Positions 55,743 through 64,000 of a DNA stretch of 64,000 bases are shown here, piece after piece. Every line of letters starts with the position of its first letter. Within the stretch, counting starts at the first letter, position 1. The stretch comes from Billgrantia kenyensis (GTDB taxonomy: Bacteria; Pseudomonadota; Gammaproteobacteria; Pseudomonadales; Halomonadaceae): positions 248,001 to 312,000 of the forward strand of contig NZ_JACEFT010000001.1 in NCBI RefSeq assembly GCF_013697085.1. Reading direction: 5' to 3'. Under the pieces are notes generated by a model. That model saw nothing but the letters and a program-made list of their open reading frames with translations. It was not told the origin of the DNA and searched no databases. Made by a program: the position numbers and the translations under genes.

Positions 55743-57365
55743 ATGAACGATAATACTCCAGTACTGAGCATCCGCGGCCTGACCCTGGCCCTTCCCAAGG
55801 GGGCCGATCGCGAATTCGCCGTCGAGGACGTCAGCTACGACGTGGCAGCCGGTGAGATCATGTGCGTGGTGGGCGAGTCCGGCTCGGGCAAGTCGATGGC
55901 AGCCAATGCGGTGATGGGTCTGCTGCCCAAGGGCGTGCGACCCACCGCCGGCGAAGTGATTTTCGACGGTCAGGACCTGCTCAGCCTGAGTGAGAAGCAG
56001 CACCGCAAGCTGCGCGGCCTGCGCATCGGCATGATCTTCCAGGAGCCGATGACTGCACTGAACCCGCTGATGCGGGTGGGAGCCCAGATCGCCGAGGTCT
56101 TCGAGGCCCATGGCAAATTCAATGGTCGTGAACGCCAGGAGAAGGCGCTGGCGCTGCTGGAGGAGGTCGGCATCCCCGAGCCCGACAAGGCGATCCGTGC
56201 CTACCCCTTCCAGCTCTCCGGCGGCCAACGCCAGCGGGTGATGATTGCCATGGCACTGGCGCTGGAGCCGGAGCTGCTGATCGCCGACGAACCCACCACC
56301 GCACTCGACGTCACCACCCAGGCGCAGATCCTCGAACTGATCCGCGACCTGCAGAAGCGCCGCGGCATGGCGGTGATGTTCATCACCCACGACTTCGGCG
56401 TGGTGGCCGAAGTCGCAACCCGGGTCTGCGTGATGCGTTACGGCCAGGTGGTCGAACTGGGCAGTGCGGACGAGGTGTTGCATGACCCGCAGCATGAGTA
56501 CACTCGCGCCCTGCTGGAGGCCATCCCGAGCAATGTCATTCCCGAATCCCGAGGCGCAGAGCGACCTGCCCCACTGCTGGAGGTGCGCAACCTGCACAAG
56601 GTATTTCGCTCCCGCGGCGGCTTGTTCAAGCCCGCCCGGGAGGTGCGCGCCCTGGACGACGTCTCCTTCACCCTGGCCCCTGGCGAGACAGTAGGCATCG
56701 TCGGCGAGTCAGGCTCGGGCAAGTCGACCCTGGGACGCTGTGTGGTTCGCCTGGAGCGGCCGGACAGCGGCACCCTGACCCTGGCCGGGACTGATTTTTC
56801 AGAGCTCAAGGGTGATGCCCTGCGTCGCGAGCGTCACCGGGTGCAGATGATCTTCCAGGACCCCTACGCCTCGCTCAATCCGCGTCACCGGGTCGGCTAC
56901 GCCATAGCCCAGGGTCCCATGGCCAACGGCGTGCCGCGCAAGAAGGCAATGCAGCAGGCCGAGGAGCTGCTTGAAATGGTCGGCCTCGGCGCCGTGGCGG
57001 TGGACCGCTACCCGCACGAATTCTCCGGCGGCCAGCGTCAGCGTATCGGTATCGCCCGCGCGTTGGCGCTGAACCCAGAGCTGATCGTCGCCGACGAAGC
57101 GGTCTCGGCGCTCGACGTATCGATCCAGGCCCAGGTGCTGGAACTGCTGGAAGAACTCAAGCAGAAGCTGTCGCTGTCGCTGCTGTTCATCACCCATGAC
57201 CTGCGGGTGGCCGCCCAGATCAGCGACTCGATCATCGTCATGCAGAACGGCCGCATCGTCGAGCAGGGCACCGCGCAGGAGGTGTTCCTCAAACCCAGGG
57301 AGGCCTATACCCGGCAGCTGCTGGATGCCATTCCCGGCCGTGAGCACGAAGCTGCTATGGCGTAA
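55743..57365 (+). CDS. Peptide-type ABC transporter ATPase, two ATP-binding domains fused (DppD-DppF)
   Basis: 540 residues from the ATG at 55743. Two complete ATPase domains follow each other. The first has [24 protein letters not shown] and [12 protein letters not shown]. The second, from about residue 280, has [24 protein letters not shown] and [14 protein letters not shown], with Ala in place of Pro after the Walker B Glu. DppD and DppF are separate genes in E. coli, but fused forms such as YejF and GsiA exist. It powers the two permeases. The stop is 14 bases before the FAD dehydrogenase gene. Confidence 0.93.
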   Translation: MNDNTPVLSIRGLTLALPKGADREFAVEDVSYDVAAGEIMCVVGESGSGKSMAANAVMGLLPKGVRPTAGEVIFDGQDLLSLSEKQHRKLRGLRIGMIFQEPMTALNPLMRVGAQIAEVFEAHGKFNGRERQEKALALLEEVGIPEPDKAIRAYPFQLSGGQRQRVMIAMALALEPELLIADEPTTALDVTTQAQILELIRDLQKRRGMAVMFITHDFGVVAEVATRVCVMRYGQVVELGSADEVLHDPQHEYTRALLEAIPSNVIPESRGAERPAPLLEVRNLHKVFRSRGGLFKPAREVRALDDVSFTLAPGETVGIVGESGSGKSTLGRCVVRLERPDSGTLTLAGTDFSELKGDALRRERHRVQMIFQDPYASLNPRHRVGYAIAQGPMANGVPRKKAMQQAEELLEMVGLGAVAVDRYPHEFSGGQRQRIGIARALALNPELIVADEAVSALDVSIQAQVLELLEELKQKLSLSLLFITHDLRVAAQISDSIIVMQNGRIVEQGTAQEVFLKPREAYTRQLLDAIPGREHEAAMA

Positions 57366-57379
57366 GACAAGGACCAAGA

Positions 57380-58771
57380 ATGCACGCACTTCTCGAGCAG
57401 ATTGCCAACATCGTCGGCGGCGGCAACGTGCTGACGGGCGACGACGTCGCCCAGCGCCGGGTCGACTGGATGACCAGCGCCAGCTGCCGTGCCGCCGCCA
57501 TCGTCCGGCCGGCCACCACCGACGAACTGGCCCGGGTCATGCGCCTGTGCCATGCCGCCCGCCAGCCAGTGGTGACCCACGGCGGTCTGACCGGACTGGT
57601 GCACGGCGGCGAGGCCAGCCCGGAGGAGCTGGTCATTTCGCTGGAGCGCATGAACGTCATCGAAGCGGTCGACCCGGTGAGTGGCACCATGACCGTGCAG
57701 GCCGGTGCCCCGCTGCAGACGGTGCAGGAGGCCGCCGAAGCCCATGATCTGACCTTTCCGCTCGACCTCGGCGCGCGGGGCTCCTGCACCATCGGCGGCA
57801 ACATCGCCACCAACGCCGGCGGCGTACGGGTGATCCGCTACGGCATGATGCGCCAGCAGGTGCTGGGGCTGGAAGCCGTCCTGGCCGACGGCACCGTGGT
57901 CAGCTCGATGAGCCGCATGCTCAAGAACAATGCCGGCTACGACCTCAAGCAGCTGTTCATCGGCAGCGAAGGAACGCTGGGTATCGTCACCCGAGCCGTG
58001 CTGCGGCTGCAGCCGCGAATGGCCAGCGAGCACACTGCCCTGGTGGCGTGCCCCGATTTCGCGGGTGTCACCGGCCTGCTAGCCCACATGGGACGCTCTC
58101 TGGGCGGCAGCCTCGCCACCTTCGAGGTGATGTGGCGCAACCACTATGCGCTGCTCACCGAGGAGAGCGGTCGCAATACGCCACCCCTGCCGGCACGCTG
58201 GCCCTTCTACGCCATCATCGAGTCGCTGGGTAACGACGATGCGCTGAACGCCACCCAGTTCAGTGCCGCCCTGGAGTCGGCCTTCGAGGCTGGGCTGATC
58301 GAAGATGCCGTACTGGCCCAGTCGGATACCCAGCGCCAGGGTATCTGGGCCATCCGCGAGGACATCGAGGGCCTGATCGACACGCTGGCGCCCCTGTTCA
58401 CCTTCGACGTCAGCCTGCCGATTCCCGACATGCCCGGCTACGCCGACGAGCTGGAGCGGTCGATACGCCAGCGGTGGCCGGAAGGACGCCTGGTGGTCTT
58501 CGGCCACCTGGGGGACGGCAACCTGCATGTCTCGGTCAGCGTCGGCAGCACCGACCCCGAGACTCGAGCTGCCGTGGAGCAGCTGGTCTATGCCCCGCTG
58601 GCCGAACTGGGCGGCTCGGTATCCGCCGAACACGGTATTGGCCTGGAGAAGCGCGCCTACCTGCCGCTCTCCCGCACGCCGGAAGAGATCAGCCTGATGC
58701 GAACCCTCAAGCAGGCGCTCGATCCGCAGGGGCTGCTCAACCGGCACAAGATCCTGGCGCCCGAAGAGTGA
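57380..58771 (+). CDS. FAD-linked D-2-hydroxyacid dehydrogenase (GlcD/D2HGDH-like)
   Basis: 463 residues. FAD-binding type 4 domain: RPATTDELARVMRLCHAARQ, THGGLTGLVHGG, DLGARGSCTIGGNIATNAGG and GSEGTLGIVTRAVLRL. The C-terminal cap ends VFGHLGDGNLHVSVSVG and SAEHGIGLEKRAYL, which hold the His and Glu residues of glycolate, D-lactate and D-2-hydroxyglutarate dehydrogenases. It oxidises a D-2-hydroxyacid to a 2-oxoacid. It sits in the ABC operon 14 bases after the ATPase gene, so the imported compound or its product is likely such an acid. Confidence 0.9.
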   Translation: MHALLEQIANIVGGGNVLTGDDVAQRRVDWMTSASCRAAAIVRPATTDELARVMRLCHAARQPVVTHGGLTGLVHGGEASPEELVISLERMNVIEAVDPVSGTMTVQAGAPLQTVQEAAEAHDLTFPLDLGARGSCTIGGNIATNAGGVRVIRYGMMRQQVLGLEAVLADGTVVSSMSRMLKNNAGYDLKQLFIGSEGTLGIVTRAVLRLQPRMASEHTALVACPDFAGVTGLLAHMGRSLGGSLATFEVMWRNHYALLTEESGRNTPPLPARWPFYAIIESLGNDDALNATQFSAALESAFEAGLIEDAVLAQSDTQRQGIWAIREDIEGLIDTLAPLFTFDVSLPIPDMPGYADELERSIRQRWPEGRLVVFGHLGDGNLHVSVSVGSTDPETRAAVEQLVYAPLAELGGSVSAEHGIGLEKRAYLPLSRTPEEISLMRTLKQALDPQGLLNRHKILAPEE

Positions 58772-58778
58772 ACGCAGC

Positions 58779-59711
58779 ATGCCCGAACTGGCCACCTCCC
58801 GCCCGGCGATGCTGACCCGCAGCGGCATCACGACACTGCTGCTGATACTCGCCATCGGCCTGTTCTGGGGCGGCAACTGGCCGGCGGTTCGCTTCAGCCT
58901 GATGCAGATACCGCCATTCAGCCTGCGCGCCATCGGCTTCACCGTCGGTGCCGTGGTGCTGCTGGGCTGGGCCTGGCTCAAGGGCTGGCCGCTGCGCATC
59001 GCTCCCGGTGAGCGCCTGTGGCTGAGCGTGACGGGCCTGTTCACCATTCTCGGCTTCAACCTGGGCACCGCCTTCGGCCAGCTGCACATGCCGACGTCCC
59101 AGGCGGCCATTGTAGCCTTCACCATGCCCTGCTGGGCGCTGCTGCTGGCCGTCGGCGTGCTGGGCGAGAGGGTCGCTGCACGCCAGTGGCTTGGCCTGGC
59201 ACTGGGCCAGGGCGGGCTGCTGGTGCTGCTTGGCCCGGCCGCCTGGCAGGGCGGCTTCGAGGGGCTGACCGGCCCCTTGTTCGTCCTGGCAGCGGCGCTC
59301 TCCTGGGCGCTGGGCACCGTGCTGATCAAGCGCCGTGGCGGCTGGCAGGGGCACCCAGTGGTCATCACCGGCTGGCAATTTGCCTTGAGTGCCGTGCCCA
59401 TGGTGGTGTTGGCCCTGTCCTTCGAGTCGACGCCATCCCCGGGGGCGTGGCAGGCCGCCACCTGGCTGGGCCTGGGCTATCACCTGATATTTGCCATCTG
59501 CCTGGCGCAGATGCTCTGGTTTCGCAACGTCAACCGCCTGTCCATCGGCCAGTCCACCATCAGCACGCTGCTGATACCGGTGGTCGGGGTTGCCAGTGCC
59601 TTGATCCTGCTGGGCGAACCGCTCACCGCGAACCTGCTGCTGGCCCTGGCCCTTATTCTTGCCTCCGTGGCCATCGTCCTGACTCGGCGCGAGCCGGCGT
59701 CCGCGGCATGA
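58779..59711 (+). CDS. EamA/DMT-family drug/metabolite exporter
   Basis: 310 residues with ten predicted membrane segments in two EamA repeats (about 15-140 and 160-300). Typical features are LFWGGNWPAVRFSLMQIPPF, QLHMPTSQAAIVAFTMPCWA and, in the second half, LSIGQSTISTLLIPVVGVAS followed by LGEPLTANLLLALALIL. Members export amino acids or metabolites. It starts 7 bases after the dehydrogenase stop and ends 40 bases before the aminotransferase, so it belongs to the same operon and may relieve excess of an imported or produced compound. Confidence 0.9.
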   Translation: MPELATSRPAMLTRSGITTLLLILAIGLFWGGNWPAVRFSLMQIPPFSLRAIGFTVGAVVLLGWAWLKGWPLRIAPGERLWLSVTGLFTILGFNLGTAFGQLHMPTSQAAIVAFTMPCWALLLAVGVLGERVAARQWLGLALGQGGLLVLLGPAAWQGGFEGLTGPLFVLAAALSWALGTVLIKRRGGWQGHPVVITGWQFALSAVPMVVLALSFESTPSPGAWQAATWLGLGYHLIFAICLAQMLWFRNVNRLSIGQSTISTLLIPVVGVASALILLGEPLTANLLLALALILASVAIVLTRREPASAA

Positions 59712-59751
59712 TCCGCCACGCCAGACATTTAACCAGTGAATGGAGCTTCCC

Positions 59752-60861
59752 ATGACGCGCTTCCCCGACCACCTGACCGGCTCCGGCCCCAGCAACCCGT
59801 TCCCCGGCATCAAGGTACTGGAGCGACGCATCGGCCGCGAGATTCCCCACCGCCTGGGTTCCAACGAGGGGCTCGACATGCCCCATCGTGCGCTGCGCCA
59901 GCGCTTCGGCGACGCCATGGTCGAGCATGTCTACTGCTACGGCGACTCGGAGGCGCTGGGGATACGCCAGCGGCTGGCCTCGCTATATGGCCTGCCGCTG
60001 GAAACCACCCTGGTGGATGCCGGCGCCGACAGCCTCATTGCCCTGGCGCTGCGCACGGTGGCGCCCTACGGTTCCACGGTGGTCAGCGCCAGCGGCACCT
60101 ACCCCACCTTCGGCTATTTTGCCCAAGGTCAGGGTTGCCGCCTGGTCGAGCGCCCCTATCGCGAGGCGCCCGGCGTGCTGGCACCGGACCTCGAGGCCCT
60201 GCTGGCCAGTGCTCACGAGCACCGCGCCCGCCTGGTCTACGTGGCCAACCCGGACAACCCCAGCGGTCACCTTCACGCTGACGAGGAGATCCGCCAGCTG
60301 CGTGCCAGGCTGCCCGAGGATTGCTGGCTGCTACTCGACGAGGCCTACCACGACTTCCGCGACGACGCCGACTCGTCGTTCAGCCGCGAAGCGCTGCCCG
60401 GCGTGATTCGCCTGCGCACCCTGTCCAAGGCTCATGGCCTCGCCGGGCTGCGCGTCGGCTACGCCATCGCCGAGCCCGAGACGCTGGCCATGATGATGAA
60501 GGTGCGCATCCATTATGCAGTCTCCACGCTGACCCAGGCGGCGGCGGAGACGGTGCTCGATCATCATGAAGAGGTGGAAGCACACATCGCTGCGGTGAAA
60601 CTCCGCCGTCAGCGCCTGGCCTCGCATTTTCACGAACTCGGCGCCGAGGTGCTGCCCAGCGCCACCAACTTCATCGCCCTGCGTCTGGCGAGCGCCGAGC
60701 TGGCGGGGCGATTGAACCAGGAACTGCTCGAGGCCGGACGCCTGATCGCCCGCCCGGCCCATCCGGACCTGGGCCACGTGCTGCGCATCACCGCGGTGGA
60801 GGACGCACTGGTGCCGGGTCGCTTCGACATTCTAGAGCGGGCGCTGGCGTCGGGTGCATGA
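59752..60861 (+). CDS. PLP-dependent aminotransferase, histidinol-phosphate aminotransferase-like
   Basis: 369 residues from the ATG at 59752, with GGAG 6 bases upstream. Fold-type I class II aminotransferase: the substrate region HRLGSNEGLDMP matches the LxxNE motif of HisC, NPDNPSGHLH and LLLDEAYHDF hold the PLP contacts, and the PLP Lys is in TLSKAHGLAGLRVGYA. The context is catabolic, with no his genes nearby, so it probably acts on an amino acid linked to the hydroxyacid dehydrogenase. Last gene of the operon; the convergent tctB stop is 21 bases away. Confidence 0.88.
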   Translation: MTRFPDHLTGSGPSNPFPGIKVLERRIGREIPHRLGSNEGLDMPHRALRQRFGDAMVEHVYCYGDSEALGIRQRLASLYGLPLETTLVDAGADSLIALALRTVAPYGSTVVSASGTYPTFGYFAQGQGCRLVERPYREAPGVLAPDLEALLASAHEHRARLVYVANPDNPSGHLHADEEIRQLRARLPEDCWLLLDEAYHDFRDDADSSFSREALPGVIRLRTLSKAHGLAGLRVGYAIAEPETLAMMMKVRIHYAVSTLTQAAAETVLDHHEEVEAHIAAVKLRRQRLASHFHELGAEVLPSATNFIALRLASAELAGRLNQELLEAGRLIARPAHPDLGHVLRITAVEDALVPGRFDILERALASGA

Positions 60862-60882
60862 CGCAGGCCCGTTCAGCGACGC

Positions 60883-61365
60883 TCAGAAACCCAACCATGG
60901 CGCCGGCCAGCGCAGCTGCAGCACCTTTCCCAGGCCCCACAGCAGGATGACGATACCGGCGGCAAGCCCCAGGCTCGGCAGCCAGGGGCTGCGAAACTGA
61001 AGCTTGAGAAAGGCCAGCACGAACAGCCCGGCTGCCGGCAAAGCGCCGATGCCAAGAAACAGCGCCACGAAGCCGAGCATCCAGGTGAAGAACAGCAGCC
61101 CCTTGGCGAAAAACAGCGGGCTGTCGTCCTCGTCACCCAGGTCGGTGTAATCGCTGGCCTCCCGCGCCCCCCGCCGCAGCCACTGCCGCCCCAGCTCCAG
61201 CAGAGCCAGCAGGATGCCCAGCAAGGCCACCACGGTGGGAAACAGCCTCGCCCCCAACGAGAACGACTGACTGATCGTCAGCACGGCCACCAGCCCCGCC
61301 AGCACGAGAAGCGCGAATGGCGTCTGCATATGGCGGGTGAAGATGCCGATCAAGCGTGCTCTCAT
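60883..61365 (-). CDS. tctB: Tripartite tricarboxylate transporter small permease (TctB family)
   Basis: 160 residues from the ATG at 61365, which overlaps the tctA stop (ATGA); the upstream open frame lies inside tctA. Four membrane segments, with ISQSFSLGARLFPTVVALLG in the first pair, then a hydrophilic acidic loop SDYTDLGDEDDS and two more spans. TctB is the small membrane partner in the TTT family and is poorly conserved, so the call rests on context and topology. Gene order is tctC-tctA-tctB. Confidence 0.85.
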   Translation of the reverse strand: MRARLIGIFTRHMQTPFALLVLAGLVAVLTISQSFSLGARLFPTVVALLGILLALLELGRQWLRRGAREASDYTDLGDEDDSPLFFAKGLLFFTWMLGFVALFLGIGALPAAGLFVLAFLKLQFRSPWLPSLGLAAGIVILLWGLGKVLQLRWPAPWLGF

Positions 61366-62888
61366 GGGCGGCTCTCCTTGTCGGTCTCGGGCGTCTCGGC
61401 CGCTTGTATCGCTTCGGCCCGCTGGCTGGTGTTGCGCTTGAGCCTGACGCTGGCCACTATCAGCGCCACCGCCAGCGCGCCGATCGTCAGCACGCCGGGA
61501 CGCGTCAGCCATTCCCAGTCGTAGAGGTTGTAGGACATCCAAAGATAGCGCTCGGCCAGGCCGCTGAGAATGAAGCCGATCAGCAGCGGCGGACGCGGCA
61601 TGCCGCTACGCTTCATCAACCAGCCCAGCAGCCCGAAGCCGAGCAGGAAAGCCAGATCGGCCCAGTGCCGGGTCTCCTGCCAGGCGCCGACGATCACGAT
61701 GACGATGATGACCGGGGCGATGTAATGGAACGGCACGAAGGTCAGCCGTGCGATGGGCCGTGACAGCAACAGGCAGATGAAGGTACCGAAGACGTTGGCC
61801 AGCGCCAGCGACCAGATAATCACAAATACCAGGTCGAGATCGCGAGTCAGCATCTGCGGGCCGGGCTGAACGCCGAAGATCATCAGCGCCCCCAGCAGCA
61901 TCGCCATGGCCGAGGAGCCCGGTACGCCGAACAGCAGGGTCGGCATCAGCACGCCGCCCTCCTTGGCGTTGTTGGCGCTCTCGGGGGCGATCACGCCCCG
62001 GACGTCGCCCTTGCCGAAACGACTGCGATCCTTGCTGGTCTGGGCCACGATACCGTAGTTGACCCAGTCGATGATCGATGAGCCCATGCCGGGAATGGCG
62101 CCGATCACCACGCCAATCACGCTGTGGCGAATCACCAGCCACTTGTGCCTGAGCGTATCGCGCACCCCGTGTATCCAGCCGTGGCCGAGGCCGCGAGCCC
62201 GCTCGGCGATGGCACCGCCACGCGCCAGCAGGTCGACGATCTCAGGCAGCGCAAAGAGCCCCAGCGCCACGATGACCAGCGACAGCCCGTCGTAGAGGTA
62301 GAGAAAGTCCCCCGCGAAGCGATATTCCGCCGCCACCGGTGCGCCGCCGATGGTGCCGATGGCCAGGCCCGCGACTGCCGCCAGCATGCCCTTGAGCGGG
62401 CGATTACCCGACAGTACCCCGATGATGGACAGCCCCAGCAGGGTCAGCATGAACAGCTCGGGAGAACCGAAGGCGAGAATCAGCGGGCGCGCGAAGGGCA
62501 CCACGGCGGAAAGCGCCAGTGCTCCGATCAGGCCACCGATCAGCGACGCCGTGAAGGCCGCTCCCAGCGCCCTGGCGGCCTCGCCTCGGCGGGCCATCGG
62601 ATAGCCATCCATGATGGTGGCCTGAGAGCCGGAAGAGCCGGGAATGCCCATCAGTACCGAGGGAAAGGTGTCGGCGCTGGGCACCGCTGCCGCAATACCG
62701 ATCAGCAGGGCCACCCCGGCGTAGGCATCCATGCCGAACAGGAACGGCAGTACCAGCGCCATTCCCATCAGCCCACCCAACCCCGGCAGAATTCCCACCG
62801 CAATACCGATCGCCACCCCGGAAAAGAGCATCAACAGACGAAAGGGGTCTAGCAGTATCCAGAACGCATCGACGAACGCATCCAGCAT
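61362..62888 (-). CDS. tctA: Tripartite tricarboxylate transporter large permease (TctA family)
   Basis: 508 residues from the ATG at 62888, with GAGG 6 bases upstream; a GTG at 62894 is an alternative. It has about 11 membrane segments and the hallmark GILPGLGGLMGMALVLPFLF and FPSVLMGIPGSSGSQATIMD repeats, with a second matching region AIPGMGSSIIDWVNYGIVAQ and PTLLFGVPGSSAMAMLLGAL. TctA moves citrate or another carboxylate with sodium. It follows tctC after a strong hairpin and overlaps tctB. Confident. Confidence 0.95.
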   Translation of the reverse strand: MLDAFVDAFWILLDPFRLLMLFSGVAIGIAVGILPGLGGLMGMALVLPFLFGMDAYAGVALLIGIAAAVPSADTFPSVLMGIPGSSGSQATIMDGYPMARRGEAARALGAAFTASLIGGLIGALALSAVVPFARPLILAFGSPELFMLTLLGLSIIGVLSGNRPLKGMLAAVAGLAIGTIGGAPVAAEYRFAGDFLYLYDGLSLVIVALGLFALPEIVDLLARGGAIAERARGLGHGWIHGVRDTLRHKWLVIRHSVIGVVIGAIPGMGSSIIDWVNYGIVAQTSKDRSRFGKGDVRGVIAPESANNAKEGGVLMPTLLFGVPGSSAMAMLLGALMIFGVQPGPQMLTRDLDLVFVIIWSLALANVFGTFICLLLSRPIARLTFVPFHYIAPVIIVIVIVGAWQETRHWADLAFLLGFGLLGWLMKRSGMPRPPLLIGFILSGLAERYLWMSYNLYDWEWLTRPGVLTIGALAVALIVASVRLKRNTSQRAEAIQAAETPETDKESRP

Positions 62889-62912
62889 GAGCACCTCATG
62901 TCAAAGCCCGTG

Positions 62913-62953
62913 CACGTGACGAGCCACCCGAAGCACCGGGGGCTCGTCACGTG
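62913..62953 (-). terminator. Hairpin between tctC and tctA
   Basis: CACGTGACGAGCC and GGCTCGTCACGTG form a perfect 13-base-pair stem with a 15-base loop, 9 bases after the tctC stop. No long U-run. It is the same layout as in the TRAP and peptide ABC operons of this window. Confidence 0.65.
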
Positions 62954-62961
62954 TCGGCATC

Positions 62962-64000
62962 TCAGTCGAACTCGGTGCCGAAGCGCTCGTTCAGCATATC
63001 GCGCAGGTAGTCGAGAACCTCCGGTGAAGCAGCGTCCATCGAAGCCTTGATCTGTCCCAGGTCGTCACCCCACATGATCTCGTAGCCCTCGAGGATGTTG
63101 GCGCTGGCTTCCTGGAACTCCGGGTCGTTGATCATGGCCTCGACCCCCTCCTGCAGGGCCGCCATCGCCTCGTCGGGGATATCGCCATGCACCCAGACGG
63201 TACCGCGGGTGTTCTGAACCAGCGGCACGGTGACCTTGAAGGCCTCCCAGATGGTGCCGGAAGGCATCTCGCCGTGGATCTGCTCGTAGAGCTCTGGGGC
63301 GGTGATCATGTCCGGTACGGCAGGGTCGCGCTGCGGATTGCCCTCGCCATCGATGAAGCCGATGGCATAGAGCGGCATGGCCACCCCCTCGTCCACCAGC
63401 GGCTGTACACTGTTGAGATAAGCCGGCGTGCTCTGTGTGTTGATCATCAATTCGCCACGCTCGAAGGCGATACGCGTATCGCCGCGGCCGCTGTAGCCGG
63501 GTACCGCGCGGTAATTCAGCTCGAACATCTCCAGCGCCACCAGCGATTCGAGCAGGCCCACGGGATCGGTGATGCCCTTGGTCAACCGACCTTGCGCTTC
63601 GAGCAGGTCGGCGGGGTCGTCGATGCCCGCCTGGGTGGAGATGGCCGTCACGTGCCCCATGGGCGCAGCCACCACCGGCTCCAGCTCGTCGAGATCTAGC
63701 CTTAGTCCCTGCAGGCCGAGGAAGGCACGCAGGTTAAGGTGGCCCGAGGCGGTCATCAGCGTGAGGCCGTCATGGTCGACCCGCTCGGCGAATTCGTTGC
63801 TGCCCAACAGGCCGCCGGCACCGGTGACGTTCTCGGAAACGATGGTGGGGCTGCCAGGGATGTGGCGACCCAGATGCTGGCTGATCAGCCGGCCGAAGGT
63901 ATCCGTCCCGCCACCCGGCGAGAAGGGGATGATCATGCGGATGGTTTGACCAGCGTAGTAGTCGTCGGCGTGGGCGGCAGGAAGCATGACGCTGGCGCCA
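62962..64000 (-). CDS. tctC: Tripartite tricarboxylate transporter substrate-binding protein (TctC family), N-terminus cut
   Basis: 345 residues are visible and the frame runs off the right edge. The last visible bases encode the end of a signal peptide (GASVMLPAAHA-DD), so only the start of the signal is missing and the true start lies beyond 64000. The mature part has the TctC/Bug fold: IRMIIPFSPGGGTDTFGRL, VSENVTGAGGLLGSNEFAER and DHDGLTLMTASG. It binds a carboxylate in the periplasm and hands it to TctAB. The ATG at 63987 is inside the signal peptide and is not the likely start. Confidence 0.92.
   Translation of the reverse strand, partial: GASVMLPAAHADDYYAGQTIRMIIPFSPGGGTDTFGRLISQHLGRHIPGSPTIVSENVTGAGGLLGSNEFAERVDHDGLTLMTASGHLNLRAFLGLQGLRLDLDELEPVVAAPMGHVTAISTQAGIDDPADLLEAQGRLTKGITDPVGLLESLVALEMFELNYRAVPGYSGRGDTRIAFERGELMINTQSTPAYLNSVQPLVDEGVAMPLYAIGFIDGEGNPQRDPAVPDMITAPELYEQIHGEMPSGTIWEAFKVTVPLVQNTRGTVWVHGDIPDEAMAALQEGVEAMINDPEFQEASANILEGYEIMWGDDLGQIKASMDAASPEVLDYLRDMLNERFGTEFD

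Overview
The window is a high-GC gammaproteobacterial chromosome segment. The block cysS-glnS / ppiB-lpxH / tRNA-folD / tig-clpP-clpX-lon-hupB-ppiD follows the arrangement known in Pseudomonas and relatives. The many solute transporters, including an osmoprotectant ABC importer, two TRAP systems and a tricarboxylate-type (TTT) system, together with acidic protein composition, suggest a halophile such as Halomonas or another member of the Halomonadaceae. That family assignment is inference; no rRNA or species marker is present.

Bases 1-12537 are accessory metabolism and transport. They hold the end of an IclR regulator and a four-gene MCE/Mla-type lipid transport operon (STAS-MlaE, MlaF, MlaD, auxiliary lipoprotein). 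Next come a CsiR-like GntR regulator, a small ribbon-helix-helix-like protein, and the 5-oxoprolinase genes pxpABC on the minus strand. Divergent from pxpABC lies a run of a VOC protein, a LysR regulator and a TRAP transporter.

Bases 12538-22390 are mainly on the minus strand. A branched-chain 2-oxoacid dehydrogenase operon (E1 alpha, E1 beta, E2) is followed 58 bases later by a large protein kinase-like gene in the same direction. Upstream lies a yehZYXW/osm-type osmoprotectant ABC operon. Bases 22481-44116 are mostly housekeeping: a DUF1853 protein, cysS, glnS, ppiB, lpxH, a CobW-family GTPase, the ppiD-hupB-lon-clpX-clpP-tig proteostasis block, four tRNA genes (Pro, Arg and two identical His), folD, mtnN, pyrC, a small membrane protein, a DadA-like oxidoreductase and a TerB-like protein.

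Bases 44194-64000 are again catabolic and transport genes. They include a second TRAP operon, an SDR/LysR pair, a CaiB-type CoA-transferase with an HMG-CoA lyase, and a GntR regulator divergent from a dipeptide-type ABC operon. That operon continues into an FAD 2-hydroxyacid dehydrogenase, an EamA exporter and a HisC-like aminotransferase. A TctCBA transporter runs off the right edge.

The bkd genes, CaiB and HMG-CoA lyase all fit branched-chain amino acid breakdown. In four of the five importer operons that carry their own binding-protein gene, a strong hairpin sits directly after that gene and before the membrane genes, a layout that should give more binding protein than permease. No stretch without a gene exceeds 300 bases. 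No CRISPR array, insertion sequence, prophage or rRNA was seen.
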